Below are positions 8,130 to 18,489 of a DNA stretch of 60,340 bases, in pieces. The translations under genes and the position numbers were made by a program. Within the stretch, counting starts at the first letter, position 1; each line of letters starts with the position of its first letter. The notes below the pieces were generated by a model. It was not told the DNA's origin and searched no databases. It saw only the letters and a program-made list of their open reading frames with translations. Location of the stretch: contig CAJFOC010000062.1 in the NCBI GenBank assembly GCA_904395815.1, forward strand, positions 1 to 60,340. Direction: 5' to 3'. This stretch comes from an uncultured Holdemania sp. (GTDB taxonomy: Bacteria > Bacillota_I > Bacilli_A > Erysipelotrichales > Erysipelotrichaceae).

Positions 8130-9962
8130 ATGTCTATTGTAAAGATGAAGCTGGCCACCGTTCATGCCGGAAAGGATCAGTTCGAAGACGTGCTGCAGCG
8201 ATGCAGAACCTGCACTGATTTTCATCCGGAACCGGCAGACCGGATGGTGACGGAAGACAACGGCGGAAAACTGCTTCAGCAGGATAACGTGTACGCCGAG
8301 TTTCTGACGCAGCTGAAAAACATTGGACATAGCGTGGGCTTTGAGCTGAAAGCCCGGCAATGGAATCACAATTATACGACGGAACAGATCGACAGCTTCA
8401 TTCATGAAGTCAACGATCAGTTCGCGTTGATCACCGATTCCAACGACACGTCGGTCATGACGGAAAATGATGAGATCGCACTGGAAAAAGTAAGAGAGTA
8501 CGGCTTTGAGGCCATGCACAGCTGCCAGTACATCTCCTTCGGCATGGGCCGGCTGCCGCTGGAAAGCTTCAAGAAGCTGTCGCTGATCGAAAATAAAAAC
8601 TTCATCGTGGAGGATCTGCACAAAAGCGGACACTATCACTGGATTCTGTACGCAACATCCAACACATATCTGAAGGATGTCCGCAAAATCATGGAGAACC
8701 TGTTTCTGGAGGAGATCCGGATTCCGTCGGTAGACGGCAAGAAAATCCTGGATCAGTATCGGGATGAACTGACGGAGGTGTACTCCTATTGCGCCTATAT
8801 CAGTGAGATTCATAAGCTGTATCGCTACATCGCCCGTTTTGATCAGGATTATCAGATTTCCGGTTTCGTTCCGGTTTCGGCGGAAGCCTCATTCCGCAAA
8901 CAGTTCGAGGGATTGGATGTCCAGATCGAACTGCGGGATCCGGATGAAGCGTCGCAGCTGACGCCGCCGACCAAACTGCACAACAACTGGCTGTTCCGGC
9001 CGTTTGAAATGTTTGTTGAGATGTACGGTTTGCCAAACTACAAGGACATCGATCCGACGCCGTTTGTGGCGGTGACCTTCTGTCTGCTGTTTGGCATCAT
9101 GTTCGGTGATCTGGGACAGGGAGCGGTGCTGCTTGTCGGCGGCCTGCTGCTGGAAAAGCTGAAGCACAACCGCCTGGCCGGCATCGTGGGCCGTGCAGGC
9201 TTGATTTCTATGATTTTCGGCTTTCTGTTCGGATCGGTCTTTGGTATTGAAACGCTGCTGAATCCGATCCATCAGAGTCTGTTCGGCGTTCGGGAAAAGC
9301 TGTTTGAGGTCATGGATTCCAGCGCGACGATGCCATTGCTGATCGGGGCAGTAGCCATCGGCGCGGTGCTGATTCTGATGACGATGATCATCAATATTTA
9401 CCTGAACTTCAAGCGCAGGGAACCGGCGGAAGCTCTGTTTTCGCAAAACGGCGTGGCCGGCTTTGTTTTCTACAGTTACATCATCCTGTTCATCGTCGGC
9501 AATTTCATGCCGGGAGTGCTGCCGTTTAATCCAGGTTCGACGCCGCTGATCGTGCTGTTTATCGGCGTGCCGCTGGTGCTGTTCTTCATGAAGGAACCGC
9601 TGGCCTCCCTGATGCGGGGCGACGGGCTGACGCCGGAGGAAGGCTGGGGCGGCTTTGTCCTGGAGGAAGTGTTTGAGGTCATTGAGATTCTGCTGAGTTT
9701 TGTGACCAATTCGCTGTCCTATCTGCGTGTCGGCGGTTTCGTACTGAGCCATGCCGGCATGATGCTGGTCGTCATGACGCTGGTCGAAATGACCGGCAAC
9801 GCCGGACCGGTTGTCTTTATCTTCGGCAACCTGTTTGTCATGGCGCTGGAAGGACTGATCGTCGGCATTCAGACGCTGCGTCTGGAGTATTACGAAATGT
9901 TCAGCCGCTATTTTGTCGGCAACGGAAAGAAATTCACGATGATTTCATCGGAAAATGCATAA
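8130..9962 (+). CDS. ntpI: V-type ATPase subunit I (stator a-subunit)
   Basis: 610 residues. The N-terminal half is soluble and helical and contacts the peripheral stalks. From about residue 310 there are seven or eight membrane segments including PTPFVAVTFCLLFGIMFGDLGQG and the conserved SYLRVGGFVLSHAGM segment, which carries the Arg of the ion half-channel. It is translated from ATG 8130 behind GAGGAAAGGGGGAGC, 17 bases after subunit C. Together with K it forms the membrane ion path. Confidence 0.93.
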   Translation: MSIVKMKLATVHAGKDQFEDVLQRCRTCTDFHPEPADRMVTEDNGGKLLQQDNVYAEFLTQLKNIGHSVGFELKARQWNHNYTTEQIDSFIHEVNDQFALITDSNDTSVMTENDEIALEKVREYGFEAMHSCQYISFGMGRLPLESFKKLSLIENKNFIVEDLHKSGHYHWILYATSNTYLKDVRKIMENLFLEEIRIPSVDGKKILDQYRDELTEVYSYCAYISEIHKLYRYIARFDQDYQISGFVPVSAEASFRKQFEGLDVQIELRDPDEASQLTPPTKLHNNWLFRPFEMFVEMYGLPNYKDIDPTPFVAVTFCLLFGIMFGDLGQGAVLLVGGLLLEKLKHNRLAGIVGRAGLISMIFGFLFGSVFGIETLLNPIHQSLFGVREKLFEVMDSSATMPLLIGAVAIGAVLILMTMIINIYLNFKRREPAEALFSQNGVAGFVFYSYIILFIVGNFMPGVLPFNPGSTPLIVLFIGVPLVLFFMKEPLASLMRGDGLTPEEGWGGFVLEEVFEVIEILLSFVTNSLSYLRVGGFVLSHAGMMLVVMTLVEMTGNAGPVVFIFGNLFVMALEGLIVGIQTLRLEYYEMFSRYFVGNGKKFTMISSENA

Positions 9963-9977
9963 GGGAGGAATAAAATC

Positions 9978-10421
9978 ATGTTGAGTACTGTTGAAATGCT
10001 GCTGCCACTGATCGCTGTTATCCTGGTGATCGCTCCGCTGTTCTTTATCTACAAAAAAGGTGCTTCGGCAACGACGCTGAAAAATCGTCTGATCGCTCAG
10101 ATCTGTGTTTTCTGCGGTGTCTTTGTTCTGGCGTTTCTGTTTCAGTTCGGCGGCGTCAGCGCGCTGGCTGAGGGCGAGGCTGCGGCCAATTCCATTACCG
10201 GCACATTGGCTCAGGGTATGGGCTTCATCGCTGCGGCGCTGGCTACCGGCTGTTCCGCACTGGGCGCTGGCTGGGCGGTAGCTTCGGCAGCTCCGGCGGC
10301 CATCGGCGCGATTTCCGAAAACTCTGAAAACTTCGGTAAAGCGATCATCTTCGTTGCGCTGGGTGAAGGCGTCGCCATTTACGGTCTGTTGATCTCGATC
10401 CTGATCATCAACAATCTGTAA
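9978..10421 (+). CDS. ntpK: V-type ATPase proteolipid subunit K
   Basis: 147 residues with four hydrophobic helices. The second hairpin is canonical: a Gly/Ala-rich helix (ALGAGWAVASAAPAAIGAI) and an outer helix FVALGEGVAIYGLL with the ion-binding Glu. The first hairpin lacks a carboxylate, is joined through a KKGASATTLKNR loop, and ends in FGGVSALAEG, which resembles a signal-peptidase site. Either one carboxylate serves four helices, as in Enterococcus NtpK, or the first hairpin is removed. Ion choice (Na+ or H+) cannot be settled by eye. Confidence 0.9.
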   Translation: MLSTVEMLLPLIAVILVIAPLFFIYKKGASATTLKNRLIAQICVFCGVFVLAFLFQFGGVSALAEGEAAANSITGTLAQGMGFIAAALATGCSALGAGWAVASAAPAAIGAISENSENFGKAIIFVALGEGVAIYGLLISILIINNL

Positions 10422-10434
10422 ATCGGAGACGGAC

Positions 10435-10743
10435 ATGAAGCTGTATTTGATCAGTGACAATATCGATACCCAGATGGGAATGCGACTGGCGGGAGTCGAA
10501 GGCACCGTGGTTCATGAGCGGGAAGAAGTGCTGTCCGTGCTCAACAAGGTGATGGAAGATCCCGAGGTGGCCATCGTTCTGATGACAACCAAAATCGTCA
10601 ATACCTGTCCGGATGTGATTTCTGAACTGAAGCTGAAGCTTTCCCGGCCTCTTCTGGTTGAAATCCCGGATCGTCACGGATCAGCGAAAATCGGGGAGAC
10701 GATCGACCGCTACATCAGCGAAGCGATCGGCATCAAATTGTGA
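10435..10743 (+). CDS. ntpG: V-type ATPase subunit F (central stalk)
   Basis: 102 residues, matching the Rossmann-like subunit F family: MKLYLISDN opening, a central AIVLMTTKI strand and a C-terminal helix (SAKIGETIDRYISEAIGI) that docks against subunit D. It lies 13 bases after the K gene and 10 before E. Confidence 0.88.
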   Translation: MKLYLISDNIDTQMGMRLAGVEGTVVHEREEVLSVLNKVMEDPEVAIVLMTTKIVNTCPDVISELKLKLSRPLLVEIPDRHGSAKIGETIDRYISEAIGIKL

Positions 10744-10753
10744 GGTGAGAACG

Positions 10754-11341
10754 ATGACAGAAAGAACAGAAGCGTTCAGAATGATCACCGCGGATATCGA
10801 GGATCAGGCCGGATTGGTGACCAACCAGATCCAGGCTGAGGTCAGACAGATGGAAGAAGAGGAAATTCAGTATTTCACCGTTTTGACCAAAAAGGAAACC
10901 GAAAACTACCGGGAACGGGAAATCGGCGAGCTGAAGCTGCTTCAGGCGACCAAGACATCGCAAGCCAAGCTGAAGATCAACCGTGATCTTCTGGGACGCC
11001 GTCAGGCGATGGCAGCCGAACTGTTCGACGAGGTGCGCCGCCGTCTGCAGCAGTTTGCCGCTGGCGAACAGTATGCGCAATTTCTTGAGAAGAAGCTGCA
11101 GTCACTGCCGCAGCTGAAAGACAAGAACGGTACGTTTGTCGTCCGGAAAGAGGATGAGGCGCTGATGGGTCAGCTGCTGAACAAGCTGGGGTATGCGCAG
11201 CCGGTTCAGACGGGGGATCTGCCGCTGGGCGGATTCCGGTTTCTGTGCCCGGAGGAAGGCTTTGAGATGGACGAAACATTGGAGAACGCAGTGAAAATGC
11301 AGAAAGAGTGGTTCCAGAATCATTCCGGATTCACGCTTTAA
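10754..11341 (+). CDS. ntpE: V-type ATPase peripheral stalk subunit E
   Basis: 195 residues. The N-terminal half is a long charged helix (ITADIEDQAGLVTNQIQAEV onward) that pairs with subunit G/H. The C-terminal half is a small alpha/beta head (NGTFVVRKEDEALMGQLL; GGFRFLCPEEGFEMDETLEN). ATG 10754 follows GAGGTGAGA; a longer upstream reading from 10658 overlaps subunit F and has no ribosome site. Confidence 0.9.
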   Translation: MTERTEAFRMITADIEDQAGLVTNQIQAEVRQMEEEEIQYFTVLTKKETENYREREIGELKLLQATKTSQAKLKINRDLLGRRQAMAAELFDEVRRRLQQFAAGEQYAQFLEKKLQSLPQLKDKNGTFVVRKEDEALMGQLLNKLGYAQPVQTGDLPLGGFRFLCPEEGFEMDETLENAVKMQKEWFQNHSGFTL

Positions 11342-11371
11342 TTTAAGATGACGAAAACCGAGGTGAGGAAA

Positions 11372-13123
<1,752 letters not shown>

Positions 13124-13137
13124 GGAGGAACAGAAAG

Positions 13138-14550
13138 ATGAGCGTTCAATTAATTGGTTTGAATGAAATCAACGGTTCTCTGATCGTCCTGGACCACGTC
13201 GAGAATGTCAGCAATGAAGAAATGGTCGAACTGGAGCTGAAGGATGGCTCGGTCCGCAGCGGCCGGGTAGTTCAGATCGAAGGCGGCCGCGCTGTCATCC
13301 AGGTGTTTGAGGGAACGACCGGTTTGTCCAAAACCAACACCAAAACCCGTCTGCTCGGTCATCCGATGGTGATGGATCTGTCGCGGGAAATCCTGGGCCG
13401 TGTTTTCAACGGCGCAGGCAAACCGATTGACGGACTGGGCGAGGTCTATGCAGAAAAACAGATGGATATCAACGGACAGCCGCTGAATCCGGTGGCCCGG
13501 AAATATCCGCGAAACTACATCAATACCGGTATTTCGGCGATTGACGGACTGAACACGCTGATTCGTGGTCAGAAGCTGCCGATCTTTTCCGGATCCGGCA
13601 TGCCGCATGATAAGCTGGCTGTGCAGATCGTCCGTCAGGCGCAGCTGGCGGAAGGCGACGGCAGGAACTTCGGTATCGTTTTCGGCGCCATGGGCGTCAA
13701 AAACGACGTAGCGGATTACTTCCGGCGCAGCTTTGAGGAAACCGGCGTCATGGAAAAGGTTGTCATGTTCATCAACCTGTCCAATGATCCGATCATTGAA
13801 AGAACGCTGACGCCGCGCTGTGCGCTGACGGCGGCGGAATATCTGGCGTTTGAGAAAAACATGCATATCCTGGTCATTTTGACGGATATGACTTCCTATT
13901 GCGAGGCGCTGCGTGAAGTTTCCAGCTCCAAGGGAGAAATTCCGGGCCGTAAGGGATATCCGGGATATCTGTATTCCGATCTGGCGTCGCTGTATGAAAG
14001 AGCGGGGATCGTGGAAGGTATCGAAGGTTCGGTCACTCAGATTCCGATTCTGACCATGCCTAACGATGATATCACCCATCCGATTCCGGACTTGACCGGC
14101 TACATTACCGAAGGACAGATCGTTCTGGATCGTTCTTTGCATCAGACCGGTATTTATCCGCCGATCGGCGTACTGGCTTCGCTGTCGCGATTGATGAAAG
14201 ACGGCATCGGCGAGGGCTTTACCCGTAAGGATCATGCCGATGTATCCAACCAGCTGTTTGCCAGCTATGCCAAGGTACAGGAAGCCCGTTCGCTGGCTTC
14301 GGTTATCGGTGAAGACGAGCTGTCGGACATGGATAAGAAATATATGGAATTCGGACGGCTGTTTGAGAAGGTTTTTGTCGGCCAGGGCTTTGACTCCAAG
14401 CGTTCGATCAATGAAACGCTGGATCTGGGCTGGGCGCTGTTGTCGACATTGCCGCAGGAAGCGCTGGACCGGCTGGATCCGGAGATCATCAAGGCCAACT
14501 ACGATCCGAAGCGGGCAGCCCGGGTTCTGAAACGCCGGCTCGGAGAATAA
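13138..14550 (+). CDS. ntpB: V-type ATPase non-catalytic subunit B
   Basis: 470 residues, full length. It has the [20 protein letters not shown] region, where B subunits have a degenerate P-loop, and the nucleotide-interface segment [11 protein letters not shown]. An AAGGAGG site precedes ATG 13138. It alternates with A in the head. Confidence 0.95.
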   Translation: MSVQLIGLNEINGSLIVLDHVENVSNEEMVELELKDGSVRSGRVVQIEGGRAVIQVFEGTTGLSKTNTKTRLLGHPMVMDLSREILGRVFNGAGKPIDGLGEVYAEKQMDINGQPLNPVARKYPRNYINTGISAIDGLNTLIRGQKLPIFSGSGMPHDKLAVQIVRQAQLAEGDGRNFGIVFGAMGVKNDVADYFRRSFEETGVMEKVVMFINLSNDPIIERTLTPRCALTAAEYLAFEKNMHILVILTDMTSYCEALREVSSSKGEIPGRKGYPGYLYSDLASLYERAGIVEGIEGSVTQIPILTMPNDDITHPIPDLTGYITEGQIVLDRSLHQTGIYPPIGVLASLSRLMKDGIGEGFTRKDHADVSNQLFASYAKVQEARSLASVIGEDELSDMDKKYMEFGRLFEKVFVGQGFDSKRSINETLDLGWALLSTLPQEALDRLDPEIIKANYDPKRAARVLKRRLGE

Positions 14551-14554
14551 GCCT

Positions 14555-15184
14555 ATGGAAAACAAGGTATTCCCGACCAAGGGCAACCTGATTGCTTCCA
14601 AAAAATCTCTGTCGCTGGCGCGGATGGGCTATGATCTGTTGGACAGAAAGCGGAATGTTCTGATCCGGGAGATGATGATGCTGGTGGATAAGGTCAAGCT
14701 GCTGCGTGAGGAGATCACCCAGGCGTACGCGACGGCGTATTATCTGCTGCAGCAGGCCAACATTTCCACCGGTGTGATCAGCGATATCGCTTCTTCCGTT
14801 CATGTGGAAACCGGCGTGCATGTGACGTATCGCAGCGTCATGGGCATCGAGGTGCCGTCGGTGACCATTGATCCTTCGCCGATCAAGATGGAATACGGAT
14901 TCGACGAATCCAACTCCCGGGTCGACGAAGCGTACATCCAGTTTCACCGTGTTAAGGAGCTGACCGTGGTGCTGGCTGAGGTAGACAACAGCGTTTACCG
15001 GCTGGCCAATGCGATCCGCAAGACTCAGAAACGGGCGAACGCGCTGAAAAACATCAGCATTCCGAATCTGGAGGCTACGGTGAAATTCATCTCGGATTCG
15101 CTGGAAGAAAAAGAACGTGAAGAATTCTCGCGGCTGAAGGTGATCAAGGCTAACAAGGAAAAAAACAAGCGGGGAGCGCAGTAA
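14555..15184 (+). CDS. ntpD: V-type ATPase subunit D (central rotor shaft)
   Basis: 209 residues. Two long terminal helices form the coiled-coil shaft; the opening VFPTKGNLIASKKSLSLARMGYDLLDRKR is characteristic, and the central region is a short beta hairpin domain. It starts 4 bases after the B gene and is the last gene before the operon terminator at 15210-15236. Confidence 0.93.
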   Translation: MENKVFPTKGNLIASKKSLSLARMGYDLLDRKRNVLIREMMMLVDKVKLLREEITQAYATAYYLLQQANISTGVISDIASSVHVETGVHVTYRSVMGIEVPSVTIDPSPIKMEYGFDESNSRVDEAYIQFHRVKELTVVLAEVDNSVYRLANAIRKTQKRANALKNISIPNLEATVKFISDSLEEKEREEFSRLKVIKANKEKNKRGAQ

Positions 15185-15209
15185 CGGCTGCCCGTCTGAA
15201 CTGAATCAG

Positions 15210-15236
15210 AAGACATGGAGCAATCCATGTCTTTTT
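15210..15236 (+). terminator. V-ATPase operon terminator
   Basis: Stem AAGACATGG/CCATGTCTT (15210-15218 with 15225-15233) followed by T residues. Confidence 0.85.
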
Positions 15237-15249
15237 TGTCGTGGAACGC

Positions 15250-15304
15250 TTGCCTTTCCCGCTGGCTGGTGTATAATGACAATCGTGTTATTTCAGGGGG
15301 GGGG
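15250..15304 (+). promoter_or_regulatory. Promoter of the MATE gene, with a G9 tract at the ribosome site
   Basis: TTGCCT (15250-15255), 16-bp spacer, TATAAT (15272-15277). A run of nine G (15296-15304) directly precedes AGAAAG and the start codon at 15314, so the homopolymer forms part of the ribosome-binding region. Confidence 0.65.
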
Positions 15305-15313
15305 AGAAAGTGT

Positions 15314-16672
15314 ATGAAAAAAAACTATGCCGTGGATATGCTTCACGGTCCGCTGCTCAGTCGGATTCTGGTGTATGCCGTTCCGCTGATTCTGTCCGGC
15401 GTCCTGCAGCTGATGTTCAACGCGGCCGATATCATCGTTGTAGGGCAGTTTACCGGTTCCTATGCCCTGGCGGCGGTGGGCTCTACCAGTTCGCTGATCA
15501 ATCTGCTGGTCAATCTGTTTATCGGCGTTTCCATCGGAACCAACGTGCTGGTTGCCCGTTATCTGGGGGCTCAGGATGCGCAGAATACGGAAAAGACCGT
15601 TCACACGTCCATCGTTGTGGCCGCCGTTGGCGGGGTGGTGATGATCTTTGTCGGGATTCTGTTTGCCCGTCCTTTGCTGGAACTGATGGGAACGCCGCTG
15701 GATGTGATCGATCATGCGGTGCTGTACATGCGCATTTACTTTGTCGGCATGCCGGCGTTTATGATCTACAATTTCGGTTCCGCGATTCTTCGGGCGGCTG
15801 GCGATACCCGGCGTCCGCTGTATTTTCTGAGCGTGGCCGGGGCGATCAACATCGTGTTCAATCTGATTTTTGTCATCGTCTTTCATCTGGGCGTGGCCGG
15901 GGTGGCGTTGGCTACCACGATTTCACAATGCATCTCCGCGCTGCTGATCCTGCGCTGCCTGAAAGGACTGGACGGGATGTGCCGGCTGCGCCGGTCATTA
16001 TTGAAAATTGATCGGGAAAAGCTGGCGGAAATGCTGCGGATCGGGCTTCCGGCTGGAATTCAGGGCATCGTTTTCAGTCTGTCCAACGTACTGATTCAGT
16101 CGTCGGTCAACTCTTTCGGCTCTACCGTCATGGCGGGCAACACCGCGGCCAGCAACATCGAAGGGTTTGTCTATACGGCGATGAACGCGATATACCAGAC
16201 GGCGCTGAGCTTTACCAGCCAGAACATGGGCGCCGGGAATATTCAGCGGATTCGCAGTATTCTGCTGCAGTGTCTGATGGTGGTCACCGGCATCGGACTG
16301 GTGCTGGGCATCGGGGCTTATCTTTTGGGAGAACCGCTGTTATCGATCTATTCCTCGGATCCGGAGGTGATCCGATGGGGGCTGGTACGGCTGTCGCTGG
16401 TCTGTGCGCCTTACTTTCTGTGCGGATGCATGGATGTGTGCTGCGGCAGCATTCGCGGAATGGGCTATTCGGTGATGCCGATGCTGGTTTCGCTGACCGG
16501 AGCCTGCGCGTTAAGAATCGTGTGGATTATGACCGTATTCCAGGCGGAACACACGTTGTTCAGTCTGTATATTTCCTATCCGATATCCTGGCTGCTGACT
16601 TTCGCCGTGCATCTTTTGTGTTTTGTTGCGGTGTATGGCCGGCTGAAGAAGCGGATAGCGGCGGCGAACTGA
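15314..16672 (+). CDS. MATE-family multidrug/metabolite efflux pump
   Basis: 452 residues, twelve membrane segments in two homologous bundles, with the family signatures PLILSGVLQLMFNAADIIVVGQF in the first helix and a matching repeat at IGLPAGIQGIVFSLSNVLIQ. MATE proteins export cationic drugs or metabolites using Na+ or H+ gradients. ATG 15314 gives the expected MKKNYAVDMLHGPL start; a longer frame from 15215 lacks a ribosome site. The gene has its own promoter and terminator. Confidence 0.92.
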   Translation: MKKNYAVDMLHGPLLSRILVYAVPLILSGVLQLMFNAADIIVVGQFTGSYALAAVGSTSSLINLLVNLFIGVSIGTNVLVARYLGAQDAQNTEKTVHTSIVVAAVGGVVMIFVGILFARPLLELMGTPLDVIDHAVLYMRIYFVGMPAFMIYNFGSAILRAAGDTRRPLYFLSVAGAINIVFNLIFVIVFHLGVAGVALATTISQCISALLILRCLKGLDGMCRLRRSLLKIDREKLAEMLRIGLPAGIQGIVFSLSNVLIQSSVNSFGSTVMAGNTAASNIEGFVYTAMNAIYQTALSFTSQNMGAGNIQRIRSILLQCLMVVTGIGLVLGIGAYLLGEPLLSIYSSDPEVIRWGLVRLSLVCAPYFLCGCMDVCCGSIRGMGYSVMPMLVSLTGACALRIVWIMTVFQAEHTLFSLYISYPISWLLTFAVHLLCFVAVYGRLKKRIAAAN

Positions 16673-16680
16673 TGATCCTG

Positions 16681-16704
16681 CGGGTCGAAAGACCCGTTTT
16701 CTTT
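16681..16704 (+). terminator. Terminator of the MATE gene
   Basis: Stem CGGGTC/GACCCG (16681-16686 with 16691-16696) closed by a GAAA tetraloop, then a T-rich tail. Confidence 0.85.
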
Positions 16705-16717
16705 TTGGTGGAAACGC

Positions 16718-16746
16718 TTGTCAGCACCGGCAATACCGGATAAGAT
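16718..16746 (+). promoter_or_regulatory. Promoter of the glucosidase-ATPase unit
   Basis: TTGTCA (16718-16723), 17-bp spacer, TAAGAT (16741-16746). The bases over the -35 (GGAAACGCTTGTCA) resemble a cre half but do not fit the full consensus. Confidence 0.65.
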
Positions 16747-16773
16747 AAACACAGAAGAAAAGGAGCGATGCGG

Positions 16774-18489
16774 ATGAAAACGTGGTGGAAGGAAGCGGTA
16801 GGGTATCAGATTGTACCGCAGACATTCTGCGACAGCAATGGCGATGGCATCGGCGATCTGCGCGGGATTGTGCAGAAGCTGGATGTGCTGCAGGAGCTGG
16901 GGGTCGATCTGCTCTGGCTGGGACCGATTTTCCGCTCGCCGATGGCGGATGACGGCTACGATGTCAGCGATTACCGGTCGGTCAATCCGCTGTTGGGAAC
17001 GATGGAAGATCTGCAGGAGCTGATCCGGCAGGTCCATGCGCGCGGCATGAGGATCATTCTTGACCTGGTGCTGAATCATACGTCGGATCAGCATCCGTGG
17101 TTTCAGAAGGCCCGTAAAGACCGCAGCGCGCCGGAACACGATTATTATCTGTGGCAGAAGGGAAGAATTGGAGCTCATGGCGAACCTCTTCCGCCAACCA
17201 ACTGGGCCAGTTTCTTTTCCGATTCCGCCTGGTGTTACAACGAGGCTACCGACGAGTATTTCCTGAAGATCTTTTCCGATAAGATGCCGGATCTCAACTG
17301 GAGCAACCCGGCACTGCGGCAGGAAATGAAAGCGATTGCCCGCTTCTGGCTGGATCAGGGGATCGACGGGTTTCGGATTGACGCTGCCGCTCATCTGGCG
17401 AAAAAGAGGGACTGGCAGGACAGTCCGCTGCCGCCGGATGCGCAGGGATGGGTACCGGACTGGTCGCAGTTTTCCAATCTTCCCGAATTGTTTGGCTACC
17501 TGGATGAGCTGAAGCGGGAAGTATTTGATCAGGGGGATTGGGTGATGATCGGCGAGGTAGGCGGCGGCGCTTCGGTGCAGACCGCGCTGAACTATGTGGA
17601 TGAACAGAGCGGCGCGCTGAATATGGTATTCACGATGGATCATTGCTGGGCCAACGGCATTCACGCCTCGCAGCTCAGTCTGTCTCATCAGGCCCGGATC
17701 GATGTGGTCGCGCTGAAAAAGACGTTTGCGCACTGGATCGAGGGCATGAGCGAGAGAGCCTGGCTGCCGGTTTACTGGCTCAATCACGATCATCCGCGCG
17801 TTGTCAGTCAGTATGGAGATCCGCACCGGTATCATCGGGAATCAGCGACGATGCTGGAACAGACGCTGTTGCTGATGCGGGGAACGCCGTTTCTCTATAA
17901 TGGTGAGGAAATCGGCATGACCAATGATGAACAGGCTCAGCTGGAGGATTTTCATGATGTGTGGGTCAAAAACATGATGGCGTCGCTGCGGGGACGGGTG
18001 GATGACGCGGCGCTGCTCGATCACTTCCGCCGGACTTCACGGGATAACGCCCGCAGTCCGATGCAGTGGTCTGATCAGCCGTATGCCGGATTTTCCACTG
18101 TGCCGCCAAAACGGCGGGTCAATCCCAATTATATCCGGATCAACGTCCAGGCCCAGCGCCAGGATCCCCACTCCATCTGGCGCCATGTTCAGCGTACGCT
18201 GGCACTGCGCAAGGATCCTGCCTGGCGTGATCTGTTTGTTTACGGCTCATTTCAGCTGGTGGAAGCCGAACATCCGCAGCTGTTTGCCTATTGCCGCCGT
18301 GATGAGCGCCGCGAGGTGTGGGTGATCAGCAATTTCACCGCCCAGCCTGCGTCAATACGGCTGCCGCAGTGTTCGCTGCGCTGTCTGCTTGCCAACTATC
18401 CGGACAGCGATCCGCATCCCGGCGATAACCTGTTGCGTCCATACGAGTCGCTGGCAGTACTGATCGGCGCAAAGGAGAAACAACAATGA
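16774..18489 (+). CDS. GH13 alpha-glucosidase (oligo-1,6-glucosidase/trehalose-type)
   Basis: 571 residues. The GH13 barrel shows NGDGIGDLRGI and LGPIFRSPMADDGYDVSDY, the nucleophile region DGFRIDAAAHL, the acid/base region MIGEVGG and the third carboxylate in LNHDHPR, then a C-terminal beta domain. Such enzymes hydrolyse short alpha-glucosides in the cytoplasm, and no signal peptide is seen. ATG 16774 is preferred over 16768 because AAGGAG (16760-16765) is 8 bases away; two in-frame ATGs lie six bases apart. It overlaps the following sugar-transport ATPase gene by 4 bases. Confidence 0.9.
   Translation: MKTWWKEAVGYQIVPQTFCDSNGDGIGDLRGIVQKLDVLQELGVDLLWLGPIFRSPMADDGYDVSDYRSVNPLLGTMEDLQELIRQVHARGMRIILDLVLNHTSDQHPWFQKARKDRSAPEHDYYLWQKGRIGAHGEPLPPTNWASFFSDSAWCYNEATDEYFLKIFSDKMPDLNWSNPALRQEMKAIARFWLDQGIDGFRIDAAAHLAKKRDWQDSPLPPDAQGWVPDWSQFSNLPELFGYLDELKREVFDQGDWVMIGEVGGGASVQTALNYVDEQSGALNMVFTMDHCWANGIHASQLSLSHQARIDVVALKKTFAHWIEGMSERAWLPVYWLNHDHPRVVSQYGDPHRYHRESATMLEQTLLLMRGTPFLYNGEEIGMTNDEQAQLEDFHDVWVKNMMASLRGRVDDAALLDHFRRTSRDNARSPMQWSDQPYAGFSTVPPKRRVNPNYIRINVQAQRQDPHSIWRHVQRTLALRKDPAWRDLFVYGSFQLVEAEHPQLFAYCRRDERREVWVISNFTAQPASIRLPQCSLRCLLANYPDSDPHPGDNLLRPYESLAVLIGAKEKQQ

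Noticed and set aside
16711-16724. cre site over the glucosidase promoter (GGAAACGCTTGTCA)
   Set aside because: The right half is out of register with the consensus, so it is left as a weak resemblance.
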